A stretch of DNA of 64,000 bases from Acidobacteriaceae bacterium (GTDB taxonomy: Bacteria > Acidobacteriota > Terriglobia > Terriglobales > Acidobacteriaceae), in contig CAHJWL010000016.1 of assembly GCA_903642235.1 (NCBI GenBank), forward strand, positions 1-64,000, in the 5' to 3' direction. Numbering within the stretch: the first letter of the stretch is position 1; every line of letters starts with the position of its first letter. A program made the translations under genes and the position numbers. This document shows positions 43,920 through 52,461 of this stretch, in pieces. A model generated the notes under the pieces. It saw only the letters and a list, made by a program, of their open reading frames with translations, did not search any database and was not told where the DNA came from.

Positions 43920-44813
43920 CTAAACCGGCATCCGCCCGCCAGTAGCCCCAAAGATCTCCCCCGAAACATAACTCGCCTCTTCACTCGCCAGAAATACATA
44001 TAGATGAGCCACTTCAACCGGCTGTGCCGGCCTCCCGAAGACCGTCTGCTCACCAAAACTCCGCACCTTGTCCACCGCCATCGTCGCCGGAATCAGCGGC
44101 GTCCACACCGGTCCCGGCGCTACGCCGTTCACGCGGATTCCCTTCTCCTTCGCGAGCTTCGCCAGGCTCTTCGTCAGGTTTGCGATCGCCGCCTTCGTCG
44201 CCGCATACGCCAACAATCCCTCACTGAAATCAAACCCCTGGATCGACGTGCTGTTAATAATGCTCGCCCCCGGCTTCAGCACCGCCAGCGCCGCTTGCGT
44301 CAGAAAAAATGTACCGAACACATTTGTCCGGAACGTCTGCTCCAGCTCCTCCGGGCTTACATCCTCGATCTTCTCCCGCATCATCTGGAAGCCCGCATTG
44401 TTCACCACAACATCGAGCCGCCCCAGTCGCGCGATCGCAGTTTTGACCAGCGATCGCGCATACCCCGGGTCCCCGATATCTCCTGGAAGGCATAGACACT
44501 TCCGTCCCGCCTCATCAGCAATCCTTGCGACCTCCTCCGCGTCCTTCTGCTCCTCTGGCAGGTAGCTGAGCACCAGATTCGCGCCTTCCTTCGCAAATGC
44601 AATCGCCACCGCGCGGCCGATACCCGAGTCCCCGCCCGTCACAATGGCCACGCGATCCTCGAGCCGGTTATAGCTCCTATACTCCTGCTCACCGTGCTCC
44701 GCCCGTGGGTCGAGCAAGCGCACCGTACCCGGATGTGTCTGCTTCTGATCCTTGAACGGAGGTTGCGGATAGAGCGTGCGCGGATCAGGGTTGGCACGCA
44801 TGGTTGGGGACAT
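43920..44813 (-). CDS. SDR family oxidoreductase (glucose/ribitol dehydrogenase-like)
   Basis: 297 residues from ATG 44813, with GAGG 9 bases upstream; a Met four codons in is an alternative. A long N-terminal lead (PQPPFKDQKQTHPGTVRLLDP) is typical of the stress-linked YhdF/YdaD/GsiB-neighbour SDR group. Rossmann motifs: VAIVTGGDSGIGRAVAIAFAKEG, LDVVVNNAGFQ, and the catalytic YAATKAAIANLTK, then GIRVNGVAPGPVWTPL. Substrate unknown. Divergent from the formate dehydrogenase gene. Confidence 0.91.
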   Translation of the reverse strand: MSPTMRANPDPRTLYPQPPFKDQKQTHPGTVRLLDPRAEHGEQEYRSYNRLEDRVAIVTGGDSGIGRAVAIAFAKEGANLVLSYLPEEQKDAEEVARIADEAGRKCLCLPGDIGDPGYARSLVKTAIARLGRLDVVVNNAGFQMMREKIEDVSPEELEQTFRTNVFGTFFLTQAALAVLKPGASIINSTSIQGFDFSEGLLAYAATKAAIANLTKSLAKLAKEKGIRVNGVAPGPVWTPLIPATMAVDKVRSFGEQTVFGRPAQPVEVAHLYVFLASEEASYVSGEIFGATGGRMPV

Positions 44814-44985
44814 GAAAGAGGACCTCAAAGAGACTATGCGAGCAGAAATTTGTTTTGACGTACGCCGGTGAAGGACCTGGCACATTCGATGCGCCGCACA
44901 GCGCGCATGGCTTCTGAAAACCACCTGTCCCCGGCACGCTCTGCCGCCAAACATCATCTGCTAGCCTCAAATCACCTGAGGTTTT

Positions 44986-47900
44986 ATGCCCACCAAAGTT
45001 CTCCTGAACACCCGGCCTGACACGACCCCAAATACCACCATCACCGTGAACGGGAAGGAGACCGACGCGCACGTTGGCGAGTTCCTGGTAGACGCCCTGA
45101 ACCGCATGGCCGACCGCACGCACGGCAAACATCTCCCGCAGGTCTGCTACATGCCGCAGATGGGGCCCATCCAGAGCTGCGACACCTGCATGGTGCAGGT
45201 CAGCGCCGCGGCAGGGCAACCAGCCGAGCTCGTCCGCTCCTGCAGCACCCTGGTCACCGCCAACATGGCCGTCCAGACCGAGGGCGAGCGCGTCGACATC
45301 GCCCAGCGTGAGGCCTTCGACCGCATCCTCCAGAACCACATGCTCTACTGCACGGTCTGCGACAACAACAATCAGAACTGCACCGTGCATAACGCGACCG
45401 CCGATCTCGACGTCAAGCACCAGGCCCGCGAGTTCAAGGTCAAGCCCTACGAGAAGGACGAGTCCAACCCCTTCTACCGCTATGACCCCGATCAGTGCAT
45501 CCTCTGCGGCCGCTGCGTGGAATCCTGCCAGAACGTTCAGGTGAACGAGACCCTCTCCATCAACTGGGATGACCCACATCCGCGCGTCCTCTGGGATGGC
45601 GGCCACGAGATCGCCGGCTCCTCCTGCGTCTCCTGCGGCCATTGCGTCACCGTCTGCCCCTGCAACGCGCTCATGGAGAAATCCATGATCGGCCACGCCG
45701 GCTACCTCACGAACCTCCCGTCCAAAGTCCTCGACGACATGATCGACGTCGTCAAGGGCGTCGAGCCAAACTGCGGCTACGGCCCCATCCTCGCCCTCTC
45801 CGAGATCGAAGCCGAAGCCCGCAACGAGCGTGTCAAGCGCACCAAGACCGTCTGCGTCTACTGCGGCGTCGGCTGCTCCTTCGAGGTCTGGACCCGCGAT
45901 CGCCACATCCTCAAGATCGAGCCCGCCCACGGCCCCGCCAACGGCATCTCCACCTGCATCAAGGGCAAGTTCGCCTGGGACTTCATCAACTCCACTGATC
46001 GCCTCACCCACCCGCTCAAGCGCGTCGGCGACACCTTTGAAGAGATCGGCTGGGACGAAGCCCTCGAGCTCGTCTACGACAACTTCACCCGCATCAAGCG
46101 CGAGCACGGCCCGGATGCCCTCGCGTTCATCGCCTCTTCGAAATGCACCAACGAAGAGAGCTACCTGATGCAGAAGCTCGCCCGTCAGGTCATCGGCACC
46201 AACAACATCGACAACTGCTCCCGCTACTGCCAGACACCGGCCAGCATGGGTCTGCAGCGGACGGTAGGGTACGGGGCCGATTCGGGCTCGATTCAGGACA
46301 TCGAGACCGCTGACCTCGTCATCATCGTCGGCTCCAACACCTCGGAATCCCACCCCGTCCTCGCCACCCGCATCAAGCGCTCGCACAAGCATCGCGGCCA
46401 GCGGCTCATCGTCTCCGATCTCCGCAAGCACGAGATGGCCGAGCGCGCCGACATCTTCATGCGCCCCTACCCCTCCACCGACGAGGTCTGGGTCATGGCC
46501 GTCACCAAGTACCTCATCGATAACAACCTCCACGACCAGGCCTTCATCGACGCCCGCGTCAACAAGTGGGACGAGTTCCGTGCCTCGCTCGAGCCCTACA
46601 CGCTCGAGCATGCCGAGCGCGTCACCGGCCTCACCCAGGAAACCATGATCGCCGTCGCCCACGAGATCGCCAACGCCAAAGGCGGCGTCTGCATTCTCTG
46701 GGCCATGGGCGTCACGCAGCACTGCGGCGGCTCCGATACCTCCACCTCCTTCGCCAATCTGCTGCTCGCCACCGGCAACTTCGGCAAACCTTCCTGCGGC
46801 GGCTACCCGCTGCGCGGCCACAACAACGTCCAGGGCGCCAGCGACTTCGGTTCCATGCCCAACATCTACTCGGGCTATCAACATGTCGACGATGCCGATG
46901 TTCGCGCCAAGTTCGAAGCCGACTGGGGCTGCGTCCTCCCCGTCACCAAGGGCCTCGACAACCACGAGATGATCGAGTCCATCTACGAGGGCAAACTCAA
47001 GGCGCTCTACATCAAAGGCGAAGACACCATCACCTCGGACGCCAACGCGAACTACGTCGACGGCGCCTTCCGCAAGCTCGACTTCATGATCGTGCAGGAC
47101 ATCAACTTCTCCGAGACCTGCCGCTATGCCGACCTCGTCCTTCCCGCCAGCCCGTCGCTCGAAAAGGACGGCACCTTCGTCAATACCGAACGCCGCATCC
47201 AGCGCATCTACAAGGCTCTTGATCCGCTCGGCAACTCGCTTCCTGACTGGCAGATCATCCAGCTCATCGCCAACAAGCTCGGCGCCAAATGGAGCTACGC
47301 CCACCCGTCCGATGTCATGGTCGAGGTCGCCCGCCTCACCCCGTCGCTCGCCGGCGTCACCTACGAGCGGCTCGAAGGCTTCAAGAGCCTGCAATGGCCC
47401 GTCGCCGCCGACGGCACCGACACCCCGTGGTGCTACAAGGAGAAGTTCGCCTTCCCCGACGGCAAGGCCAAGTTCCACCCGCTCGAGTACCTTCCACCCT
47501 CAGAAGAGGTCAGCGAAGAGTACGACCTTCACCTCAATAACGGCCGCCTGCTCGAGCACTTTGAACAGGGCTCGATGACCTATCGCACACCCGGCATCAA
47601 GTCCATCACGCCCGAAAACTTCGTCGAGGTCTCGCACGAGCTCGCCGAAGCGCGCGGCCTCACCAGCGGCCGCTACGTCCAGCTCACCAGTCCCTACGGC
47701 CGCGTCAAGGTCCAGGTCCTGGTCACCGACCGTGTCTCCGGCAAACAGCTCTACATGCCCATGAACTCGGTCGAAGAGCCCGTCAATAAGCTCACCAGCA
47801 GCCACGTCGATCGCGGCACCCACACCCCCGCCTACAAGGAGACCTCGGTCCACATGACCGTCCTCGAAGACGGCAAAAATCCTCTTCCGCGCACCAACTT

Positions 47901-48027
47901 CCGTTACGGCAATCGCACCCCGCTGCCCGGCATCGAGATCGAAAAGAAGTGGGCCGGCGCCGGCTATCGCCTGCCTGGCACCTCCATCGGCGACAAACTC
48001 GTGCAGATCAAATCCACCACCGTCTAA
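44986..48027 (+). CDS. fdhF: Formate dehydrogenase alpha subunit-like molybdenum oxidoreductase
   Basis: 1013 residues, cytoplasmic. Domains in order: an N-terminal 2Fe-2S ferredoxin-like domain (about 15-110, SCDTCMVQV), a His-Cys-rich segment (LYCTVCDNNNQNC), two 4Fe-4S clusters (CILCGRCVESCQ, CVSCGHCVTVCPC), and a Mo-bisMGD domain opening CVYCGVGCSFEV. The molybdenum ligand is a Cys at 415 (DNCSRYCQTPAS), not selenocysteine, and the following residue is Gln416, where many formate dehydrogenases have a conserved His. The downstream DUF1641 gene (205 bp away) matches the yjgC-yjgD pairing of Bacillus. Function as formate dehydrogenase is the likeliest, but the Gln warrants care. Confidence 0.9.
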   Translation: MPTKVLLNTRPDTTPNTTITVNGKETDAHVGEFLVDALNRMADRTHGKHLPQVCYMPQMGPIQSCDTCMVQVSAAAGQPAELVRSCSTLVTANMAVQTEGERVDIAQREAFDRILQNHMLYCTVCDNNNQNCTVHNATADLDVKHQAREFKVKPYEKDESNPFYRYDPDQCILCGRCVESCQNVQVNETLSINWDDPHPRVLWDGGHEIAGSSCVSCGHCVTVCPCNALMEKSMIGHAGYLTNLPSKVLDDMIDVVKGVEPNCGYGPILALSEIEAEARNERVKRTKTVCVYCGVGCSFEVWTRDRHILKIEPAHGPANGISTCIKGKFAWDFINSTDRLTHPLKRVGDTFEEIGWDEALELVYDNFTRIKREHGPDALAFIASSKCTNEESYLMQKLARQVIGTNNIDNCSRYCQTPASMGLQRTVGYGADSGSIQDIETADLVIIVGSNTSESHPVLATRIKRSHKHRGQRLIVSDLRKHEMAERADIFMRPYPSTDEVWVMAVTKYLIDNNLHDQAFIDARVNKWDEFRASLEPYTLEHAERVTGLTQETMIAVAHEIANAKGGVCILWAMGVTQHCGGSDTSTSFANLLLATGNFGKPSCGGYPLRGHNNVQGASDFGSMPNIYSGYQHVDDADVRAKFEADWGCVLPVTKGLDNHEMIESIYEGKLKALYIKGEDTITSDANANYVDGAFRKLDFMIVQDINFSETCRYADLVLPASPSLEKDGTFVNTERRIQRIYKALDPLGNSLPDWQIIQLIANKLGAKWSYAHPSDVMVEVARLTPSLAGVTYERLEGFKSLQWPVAADGTDTPWCYKEKFAFPDGKAKFHPLEYLPPSEEVSEEYDLHLNNGRLLEHFEQGSMTYRTPGIKSITPENFVEVSHELAEARGLTSGRYVQLTSPYGRVKVQVLVTDRVSGKQLYMPMNSVEEPVNKLTSSHVDRGTHTPAYKETSVHMTVLEDGKNPLPRTNFRYGNRTPLPGIEIEKKWAGAGYRLPGTSIGDKLVQIKSTTV

Positions 48028-48037
48028 CCCGAACCTT

Positions 48038-48075
48038 GCAAGAGGCAGGACCGGCTGCTGTCCTTGCCTCTTTGC
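48038..48075 (+). terminator. Hairpin after the formate dehydrogenase gene
   Basis: GCAAGAGGCAGGAC (48038-48051) pairs with GTCCTTGCCTCTTTGC (48060-48075), 14 base pairs with two single-T bulges around an 8-base loop, 11 bases beyond the stop. No T run follows; instead the 3' arm continues into the tandem repeat. Terminator-like rather than certain. Confidence 0.5.
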
Positions 48076-48145
48076 TATCCTTGCCCCTTTGCTATCCTTG
48101 CCCCTTTGCTATCCTTGCCTCTTTGCTGTCCTTGCCTCTTTGTTG
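48061..48145 (+). repeat. Five tandem copies of a 17-bp repeat
   Basis: Unit TCCTTGCCTCTTTGCTA repeated five times (5 x 17 = 85 bp), with only T/C changes plus A-to-G at the end of the last two units. The first unit is the 3' arm of the hairpin just upstream; the last unit runs directly into dispersed repeat copy 4. No spacers, so not CRISPR. Confidence 0.9.
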
Positions 48146-48168
48146 TCATCCCGTAGGGATCTGCTTCT
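48139..48168 (+). repeat. Dispersed intergenic repeat, copy 4
   Basis: TTTGTTGTCATCCCGTAGGG then ATCTGCTTCT, the best-preserved 30-bp form. Overlaps the end of the 17-bp tandem array, and ends 62 bp before the DUF1641 start. Confidence 0.8.
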
Positions 48169-48230
48169 CGACCCTTGCAGCCAGGCCAAAGACGAAGCAA
48201 ATATCGTCTCCAACACCAAGGAGCTTTACC

Positions 48231-48740
48231 ATGGCCAACCCGCTCGCCTTCACCCCTAAACCGGTCGACCCCAGGCTCGAGCTCCAGCGTCGCCTCGACG
48301 CCGCCCCCATCCAGCACGGCGAAGCCATGCTGGTCGCCTGGGATCTCCTCCAGACCGCCCACGACGAGGGCCTGCTCGACCTCATCCACGGCCTCGTCGG
48401 TGCCAAGGACACCATCGCCGGCAAGCTCGCCGAGTACGGTCGTCTCCCCGAGGGCGTCGCCGCTATCCGAAACCTCATGGGCCTCGCCAAACTGCTCATG
48501 GTCGTCGACCCCGACGTCCTGCTCGCCCTCACCCAGGCCTTCGACTCCGCCTCTTCGCTCCACAGCCAGGAATACAATCCGCCCGGCCTCTTCACCCTCG
48601 CCCGCCGCGCCGTCAGCGCGGACAGCCGCCGCGCCCTCTCCCTCCTGACCCTCGTCCTCGCCGAGGTCGGCCGCAGCCTCAACACCGGCGAACACAACCA
48701 GGGCCGCGTCGACCCCTCCGAACCCCTCGCGGAGGGCTAA
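48231..48740 (+). CDS. DUF1641 domain protein, formate dehydrogenase-associated
   Basis: 169 residues from ATG 48231 with AAGGAG just upstream; the longer frame upstream is unconserved. The helical DUF1641 region reads DEGLLDLIHGLVGAKDTIAGKLAEYG then GVAAIRNLMGLAKLLMVVDPDVLL, matching the small protein encoded beside YjgC-type formate dehydrogenases. The family is proposed to assist or regulate the large subunit; the molecular role is unknown. It is separated from fdhF by a 205-bp spacer holding a hairpin, the 17-bp tandem array and a dispersed repeat. kdsA starts 31 bp after its stop. Confidence 0.85.
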   Translation: MANPLAFTPKPVDPRLELQRRLDAAPIQHGEAMLVAWDLLQTAHDEGLLDLIHGLVGAKDTIAGKLAEYGRLPEGVAAIRNLMGLAKLLMVVDPDVLLALTQAFDSASSLHSQEYNPPGLFTLARRAVSADSRRALSLLTLVLAEVGRSLNTGEHNQGRVDPSEPLAEG

Positions 48741-48771
48741 CCCGCGCACTCCCCTGTGCTTCAATAAACGC

Positions 48772-49608
48772 ATGTCGCAACCGTTCCAGGTAGGCTCCGT
48801 AACCATCGGCGGCCCAGACCTCTTCCTCATCGCCGGCCCCTGCGTCATTGAGTCCGAAGAGCACGCCCGCACCATGGCCGCCGCCATCGCCGCAAGCACC
48901 GCCCGCCTCGGCATCCCCTACCTCTTCAAGGCCAGCTACGACAAGGCCAATCGCACCTCCCTCTCGAGCTTTCGCGGCCCCGGCCTCGGGGAAGGCGCCC
49001 GTATCCTCCGCGCCATCGCCCTCGAGACCGGCCTGCCCGTTCTCACCGACGTCCACACTCCCGACGACTGTGGCCGCCTGTCCGACGCTCTCGGCCCCGA
49101 CGTCAACGCCATGCTCCAGATCCCCGCCTTCCTCTGCCGCCAGACCGATCTGCTCGTCGCCGCGGCCCACAGCGGTCGCGCCGTCAACATCAAGAAAGGC
49201 CAGTTCGTCGCTCCACCGGACATGCAGTTCGCCGTCACCAAGGTCCGCGACTCCGGCAACGCGCGGGTCTCACTCACCGAGCGCGGCGCCTCCTTCGGCT
49301 ACAACAACCTCGTCGTCGACATGCGCTCTCTGCCCACCATGCGCGCCTTCGCCCCGGTCATCTTCGACGCTACCCACTCCGTCCAGACCCCGTCCGCCGC
49401 CAATGGCGTCTCCGGCGGCCAGCCCGACTTCATTCCCGTGCTGGCAAGAGCCGCGGTAGCAGCCGGGGTAGACGGCCTCTTTCTTGAAGTCCACAATGAC
49501 CCGCAGCATGCAAAGTCCGACGGAGCCAATGCCCTCCCGCTCGACCGCCTCGAGTCCACGCTCGAGCAGTTGCTTCGCATTCACGACGCAGTCTCACCCA
49601 GAGCATAG
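48772..49608 (+). CDS. kdsA: 3-deoxy-8-phosphooctulonate synthase (KDO-8-P synthase)
   Basis: Condenses PEP with arabinose-5-phosphate to make KDO-8-P for the LPS inner core, implying a Gram-negative outer membrane. 278 residues with IAGPCVIESEE at the start, KASYDKANRTSLSSFRGPGL, VLTDVHTPDD, NIKKGQFVAP, FGYNNLVVDMRS, and VIFDATHSVQTPS. The Cys (C24) in GPCVIE is where the metal-independent class has Asn, so the metal-dependent class is indicated by family knowledge. It starts 31 bp after the DUF1641 gene; unrelated function, possibly a shared transcript. Confidence 0.96.
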   Translation: MSQPFQVGSVTIGGPDLFLIAGPCVIESEEHARTMAAAIAASTARLGIPYLFKASYDKANRTSLSSFRGPGLGEGARILRAIALETGLPVLTDVHTPDDCGRLSDALGPDVNAMLQIPAFLCRQTDLLVAAAHSGRAVNIKKGQFVAPPDMQFAVTKVRDSGNARVSLTERGASFGYNNLVVDMRSLPTMRAFAPVIFDATHSVQTPSAANGVSGGQPDFIPVLARAAVAAGVDGLFLEVHNDPQHAKSDGANALPLDRLESTLEQLLRIHDAVSPRA

Positions 49609-49679
49609 CAAAGCAGCTGCCCGGCCTTGTCGACTGGCCCCGAAATGGAAAGTAAGCTGGAAGGCTGCCGCAAGACGCC

Positions 49680-50756
49680 CTACGCCGCCGCCCCGTCTCC
49701 ACCCACACCACCGCTCGCAATGACGCCTTGCCCCGCCACCACCACCGCATCCCGCAGCACCTTCGCCTCGTACATCTTTGTGTCCGAAGCCTTCAGCATC
49801 GCCTGTACCGTCATGCCATCCTCCGGGTACGTCGCCAGCCCGAAACTCCCCGACAGCCGCAGCGACAGCTGTGCTCCCTCGAGAAACGACGTCTCCCGCA
49901 GCGCGGCATGCAGCCTGGCCGTCATGCCACACGCCACATCCTTGCCTACTCCCGGCAGCAGCACCACAAACTCATCGCCGCCATACCGGAACGAGCTCAT
50001 GCCCGGGCCCATCACCCGTCGCATCAGATCCCCTACCTCGGCCAGCAGTCGGCTGCCGATCAGGTGCCCATGCGTGTCATTGACCTGCTTGAACCTGTCC
50101 AGATCAAGGAACAGCAGACTGAACGTCTCGAGCTTGTCTACACTCTCCTCAAGCATCGAGTACAGATGCCGCGCATTGAACAGCCCCGTGCAATCATCCG
50201 TAATGGTGAGCTCGTGAATCAGCGTCACCGACCGATTGTTCTTGATTGCGATCGCCGCGTAATCGCACAAAATCCGTAGAAATGAGATCGAGTATTCACT
50301 CAATAAATCCAGCTTGCTGTTCAGCAGCTGAATGACCCCCAGCGTCTTGCCCGCGGAGCGCACCGGCACACAGGCAATCGACTGGATGTTCAACTCCGGA
50401 TGCGCCCGTGTGAATGCCAGCCATTTCGGGTCAAGTGCCACATCCGGCACAATCAGCGGATTTCCTGTCGCCGCCACCCAGCCCGCGACGCCCTCGCCCA
50501 TCGGAACCTTCAACCCCTTCAGGCTCTCCTGATCCTCGCCCACAGCGATAACGTAGTACAGCTCCCTCTCGTCATCGCTCACCAGCAGCATCGACCAGCG
50601 CTCCGGCCCGAAGAAGCCCGCCATCTTGTTCATAATCGCGCCGAGAATCTCTTCAAGCTCAAGGGACGCCGTCACGGCCCGGGCGACATCGTGAAAGACC
50701 CGCAGATGATCCATCTGCCGGCTGTCAATTACCTCGTACTGGCGACGATCTTTCAC
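49680..50756 (-). CDS. GAF-GGDEF diguanylate cyclase
   Basis: 358 residues from a GTG at 50756 with GGAGAG upstream. A GAF sensor domain (about 25-165: PERWSMLLVSDDERELYYVIAVGED, IACVPVRSAGKTLGVIQLLNS) is followed by a GGDEF domain with DDCTGLFNARHL, LLFLDLDRFKQVNDTHGHLIGSRLL and the intact active-site RYGGDEFV at about residue 257. Diguanylate cyclase activity (c-di-GMP synthesis) is predicted since the motif is canonical. No I-site RxxD is obvious. The gene follows moaA by 27 bp on the same strand and is probably co-transcribed. The ligand of the GAF domain is unknown. Confidence 0.92.
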   Translation of the reverse strand: MKDRRQYEVIDSRQMDHLRVFHDVARAVTASLELEEILGAIMNKMAGFFGPERWSMLLVSDDERELYYVIAVGEDQESLKGLKVPMGEGVAGWVAATGNPLIVPDVALDPKWLAFTRAHPELNIQSIACVPVRSAGKTLGVIQLLNSKLDLLSEYSISFLRILCDYAAIAIKNNRSVTLIHELTITDDCTGLFNARHLYSMLEESVDKLETFSLLFLDLDRFKQVNDTHGHLIGSRLLAEVGDLMRRVMGPGMSSFRYGGDEFVVLLPGVGKDVACGMTARLHAALRETSFLEGAQLSLRLSGSFGLATYPEDGMTVQAMLKASDTKMYEAKVLRDAVVVAGQGVIASGGVGGDGAAA

Positions 50757-50783
50757 CGCGTGCTCTCCCGCCCTGGAACCGCG

Positions 50784-51896
50784 TTATCCGCCGATATGCA
50801 CCATACTCCGCGACGGCTTCTCAAAGTCCGACTCACCGATATGGTGGCGTGCTTCCTTCCTCGCAATTACTTTCCGTATGTACGCATCAACTTCGTCATT
50901 GGTTCCTCCTCGCGCCACCAAACCATACAGATTGTGGTCGCTCTGCGAAAACAAACACGTGCGAATTTTTCCATCCGACGTCAGGCGTACCCGGCTGCAG
51001 TGTCCGCAGAATGGCCGGCTTACCGGCGCGATAATTCCGATCTCACCCAGCCCGTCATCAAATGTGAACCGCCGCGCCGTCTCACTGGCCGCATTCGCCG
51101 GCAGCTCTACCAGCGGCCGCACCGCCCTCAGCCGTGTCAGGATCTCCTCCATGGTCACGACCTTCTCCAGCGACCAGCTGCGATCTTCCTCAAGCGGCAT
51201 CCACTCGATAAAGCGCACAATCACACCCTCGCGCCGAGAGAACTCCGCAAAGCCCTCGATCTGTCCGTCATTAAACCCGCGCAGCAGCACGCAATTCACC
51301 TTGACCTGTCCCAGACCTGCCGCCTGTGCCGCCCGCACCCCGGTCAGCACCTTGTCATAACTGCGCGGCACCCGCGTGATCGCCGCAAACGTCTCCGGCT
51401 CCACGGCATCCATGCTGACCGTAACCCGTGTCAGACCGGCGCGCGCCAGTGGCTCCGCAAGCCCGCTCAGCAGATGTCCGTTTGTCGTCAGAGCAATGTC
51501 GAGCGGGTTCCCGTCGCCCTCTGCCAGCGCCTCGCCCGCCGGTGTCCACGCCGTGCGCAGGTGGCTTAGCGCAGCCACCATCTCCACCAGACCCGATCGC
51601 AGCAGCGGCTCGCCGCCCGTCAATCGCACCTTCTCGACGCCAAGCGCCACAAAGCGCTCGATCATCCGCAGATAACCAGCAATGGGCAGCTCGGCAAACT
51701 GAGCGCCGTCGTTCCCCGTCCGGCAGTACACACAGCGATAGTTGCAGCGGTCCGTTACCGACACCCTCAGGTCGGTAATTGCCCGGCCATGGCTGTCACG
51801 CAGACGACCCGCATTCTCCAGCAACGGCGGCACCATCCCCTGCCCGAAGGCGGCAATGGATGTTAACTGCGGAGGTCCTAGGATGACCGACGCCAT
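50784..51896 (-). CDS. moaA: GTP 3',8-cyclase MoaA (molybdenum cofactor synthesis)
   Basis: Radical-SAM enzyme starting molybdopterin synthesis from GTP. 370 residues, with an N-terminal extension of about 20-30 residues (an internal Met21 is an alternative start). The SAM cluster is C51-NYR-C55-VY-C58 in VTDRCNYRCVYC; the C-terminal cluster is FCGHCSRVRLTSDGKIRTCLFS; the product ends in the essential Gly-Gly (HIGG). Other moa/moe genes are not in the window. The formate dehydrogenase 3 kb away needs this cofactor. A short inverted repeat lies in the upstream spacer; no Moco riboswitch is recognisable. Confidence 0.96.
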   Translation of the reverse strand: MASVILGPPQLTSIAAFGQGMVPPLLENAGRLRDSHGRAITDLRVSVTDRCNYRCVYCRTGNDGAQFAELPIAGYLRMIERFVALGVEKVRLTGGEPLLRSGLVEMVAALSHLRTAWTPAGEALAEGDGNPLDIALTTNGHLLSGLAEPLARAGLTRVTVSMDAVEPETFAAITRVPRSYDKVLTGVRAAQAAGLGQVKVNCVLLRGFNDGQIEGFAEFSRREGVIVRFIEWMPLEEDRSWSLEKVVTMEEILTRLRAVRPLVELPANAASETARRFTFDDGLGEIGIIAPVSRPFCGHCSRVRLTSDGKIRTCLFSQSDHNLYGLVARGGTNDEVDAYIRKVIARKEARHHIGESDFEKPSRSMVHIGG

Positions 51897-51924
51897 AGAA
51901 CCCTCTTCCCTTGTCGTGCGCCAT

Positions 51925-51943
51925 GGAGCGGAAAATCCGCTCC
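51925..51943. other. Short perfect hairpin upstream of moaA
   Basis: GGAGCGGA-AAA-TCCGCTCC, an 8-bp stem with a 3-base loop, 28 bases upstream of the moaA start and 110 bases downstream of the small membrane gene's stop on the opposite side. It could be an attenuator, a 5' UTR stem or an upstream terminator; no T run on either side. Confidence 0.4.
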
Positions 51944-52053
51944 GGAGAGGCTTCAGCTACGACGTTCCTGCCTGATCAGATGCACAGCGCTCGCCAACGA
52001 TACAACCGCTGCATCGCCGACCGTCTGTGCATGGGCCGCTGTGCAGCGCAGCG

Positions 52054-52338
52054 CTAGTAGCTGATGAACTCGTTCGATCCCCGTCGCAGACGCAGCCCCA
52101 CCAGGCCCGCCACCGCGGAGATCATAAATGTCAGCGCGTTCAGATACGCCACCGGGTGTGCATAGCCCGGAGATAAAAAGATGTCCTGACCACTCCACAG
52201 TGTCAGCAGCAACGAAATAATCAGGAACTGGAAACAGATCACCAGCATCAACTGCCCGCGCCGCCGCCGGCTGTCCAGTCTCTCCACCTGGTCCGGAGTC
52301 AGAGTGCGCTCTTCAATCGGAAGTAAGGTATTTGCCAT
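52054..52338 (-). CDS. Small two-helix membrane protein
   Basis: 94 residues. A charged N-terminal half (TLTPDQVERLDSRRRRG) precedes two membrane helices, QLMLVICFQFLIISLLLTLW and YLNALTFMISAVAGLVGLRL. No recognised family; it could be a small regulatory or assembly factor. It lies upstream of moaA with 157 bp between, and downstream of the zinc-ribbon gene with 123 bp between. Confidence 0.75.
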   Translation of the reverse strand: MANTLLPIEERTLTPDQVERLDSRRRRGQLMLVICFQFLIISLLLTLWSGQDIFLSPGYAHPVAYLNALTFMISAVAGLVGLRLRRGSNEFISY

Positions 52339-52461
52339 GCTGTTTCTCTCGCTCCGCCCGCTTCGGGCTTCTTGCGGAGGCGCCGCGCCGCCGGGTGCCC
52401 CGCCTCTGTATTACATCACAGGCATTCGGTCTTTCGTGATCGCCCGCGCCTTTCGTGGCTT

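Noticed and set aside
44785..47478. Open frame of almost 900 codons antisense to the formate dehydrogenase gene
   Set aside because: Very rich in Gly, Asp, Val, Ala and Glu, the pattern of reading the wrong strand of a high-GC gene. The opposite strand encodes a clear iron-sulfur molybdoenzyme.
48061..48145. CRISPR array
   Set aside because: Units are 17 bp in direct tandem with no spacers; no cas genes nearby.
51897..52053. Molybdenum-cofactor riboswitch upstream of moaA
   Set aside because: Only one short hairpin is visible and the conserved multi-stem architecture cannot be recognised by eye.
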